DNA of 64,000 bases from Cryptomeria japonica (lineage: Eukaryota > Streptophyta > Pinopsida > Cupressales > Cupressaceae). This document shows, in pieces, positions 63,004 through 64,000 of this stretch. The position numbers were made by a program, and so were the translations under genes. Each line of letters begins with the position of its first letter. Position 1 is the first letter of the stretch. The stretch spans positions 158,195,471 through 158,259,470 of the forward strand of contig NC_081411.1 of assembly GCF_030272615.1 (NCBI RefSeq), written 5' to 3'. A model generated the notes under the pieces. The model was not told the DNA's origin and ran no database searches. It saw only the letters and a list, made by a program, of their open reading frames with translations.

Positions 63004-63999
63004 TTAAGAGGTACTGTTTGGGAGACCATTTTGATCTCTAGACTTTTTCTTATTTTCGCAGCCAAAAGGCCTGCCTTTCTTTTTAGCCATGGAGGAACCT
63101 TTCATGAGGTCATCCTCTTCCTCACTAAGCTCAGTTAGCTCAATTTTACCATCTGCAGTTTCTGCAATGTTCAACCTAGGTACTTGGGAGCCTGGAAAGC
63201 CAAGGAGCATTGAGCTAGACTTAATGTCCTCTAGTTCCTTATTATCATAAATGACTTCAATAATATGATTGTCTTCTATTTCATTTAGCAGAGATGTAGT
63301 CGTGGGGTTGGAGGTGTTAACATTAGGGGTAGCCTCTGCAAATAATGTGGATTCAGATCATTTGGGGGTCCCAAACTTGAGCACCATTTTTGCAAGGTTA
63401 TCACTCATTCTAGCATCACCAACACTGCGATCAGGCTTCTCTAAATTTTTAACCATATTTTTAACTAGGGAGGTGGTCAGAGTTTGTGAAGCTTTTAGTA
63501 TGTCATCATTCATAGTGATGGGGTATTTTCTACTGGTAGTCAATTGATTAGCAGTTTGATCACTAGCTCAGATTTGATTTAAGGTGAGTTGTTGGGCATT
63601 CTTTCGTCTCCGCTTTCTTGATGTGACTGTTTGAAAATGATCAGAAGGTGAATCCTCAAAAATTTTTGAGGGAACAAAAGCAAGTTTGAGGGGTTCAGTA
63701 GTGGTGTCAACAATCATTGGATTTAATTTAATAGGGATGAGGCTAGGAGCTGAGCTTATGGAGGGATTATCTTTAGGGTTGGTATTGTTTCCAATAGAAT
63801 GTAGGTTTCTTGGGTTAGGGATAGGCTCCTTATCAAAGCTAGGGTTTTCAGATGTTCTTGCTAGGTTAGTGTTATTTTTTTGTTTCCTGTGATTGATGAT
63901 TGGGTAGTTCTTCCAAAGATGCCCTTCTTTTTTGCACAAAAAATAGGTGTTCAGTCCTCCAAGCATTTGAACAGGGCAAACAAATGTTTCATCACCGAT
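63004..63999 (-). pseudogene. LINE ORF1 (nucleic-acid-binding Gag-like), partial
   Basis: Open to the window edge, with two in-frame TGA codons (63568 and 63358) and a final TAA at 63004. It holds one CCHC-type knuckle at about 63900-63945, reading YFLCKKEGHLWKNY: the first and last cysteines of the expected pattern are both tyrosine. The rest is polar with Lys-rich parts such as KKKGRPFGCENKKK near the end. Would bind LINE RNA in the ribonucleoprotein. Confidence 0.82.
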
Positions 64000-64000
64000 G

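Larger units (their letters stand above)
58765..64000 (-). mobile_element. L1-type LINE, 5' end outside window
   Basis: Non-LTR retrotransposon with ORF1, ORF2 and a 3' untranslated region. The 3' end is a short A tail on the minus strand (T run at 58765-58770) after AATATTTAATATT. ORF1 stop and ORF2 start are 12 bp apart in the same frame. All recognisable domains are collinear, so this is a single near-full-length copy inactivated by many point mutations and at least one frameshift. It lies against LTR fragment E. Confidence 0.92.

Overview
This window looks like nuclear intergenic DNA from a land plant with a large, repeat-rich genome. It is AT-rich and holds nested LTR retrotransposon remains, a long plant L1-type LINE, a Helitron-type Rep/helicase relic, a plant mobile domain (PMD) relic, telomere-like satellite tracts and long TA/TATG microsatellites. 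No intact protein gene, rRNA or tRNA gene was found, and every coding region I can recognise is broken. A gymnosperm is plausible from the style of the repeats, but the sequence alone does not prove it.

Layout. 1-1888: Ty1/copia gag-protease remains (minus strand) in which the 5' part is tandemly duplicated. 2640-3170: GC-rich island of unknown nature. 3495-3825: copia LTR with its tRNA-Met-type primer binding site. 5340-8660: promoter, exon and 3' part of an unidentified gene, duplicated in diverged form at 33290-38950. 9504-11045: short tandem repeats and weak coding-like islands. 12345-12850 and 14750-16620: degenerate telomere-like tracts in opposite orientation. 17682-18440: TA microsatellite plus GC-rich palindromic minisatellite. 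19832-23983: a unit (A) duplicated at 49948-57676 (B), both with a long LTR inserted at the same point. 22133-26388: long solo LTR A with a perfect 5-bp target duplication, holding a TATG/TA microsatellite and a solo copia LTR. 28950-33320: 2.4-kb tandem duplication with SINE-like and fold-back sequences.

38964-42082: LTR C of the same long family, minus strand, abutting a Helitron-type Rep/helicase pseudogene (42083-45130). About 47040-47950: polypurine tract and 3' LTR of a second LTR element (minus), whose internal side carries a PMD relic in antisense (48755-49160). 52249-57676: LTR B, split by solo LTR D (52799-56444). 57676-58084: microsatellite, followed by an inverted fragment of the same LTR family (E). 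58765-64000: LINE on the minus strand with ORF1 (partial, runs off the window) and ORF2 (endonuclease, reverse transcriptase, zinc-binding region), full of stop codons.

The recognisable parts do not form an operon or pathway; they record a succession of insertions and duplications. The order can partly be read: LTR A/B inserted before unit A/B was duplicated; D then entered only copy B, and its uninterrupted site is visible in A. The least conventional signal is that copies of the long LTR family, and a related locus at 17.7-18.4 kb, repeat one layout: microsatellite, short AT-rich spacer, then a GC-rich block of palindromic repeats whose motif differs from copy to copy.
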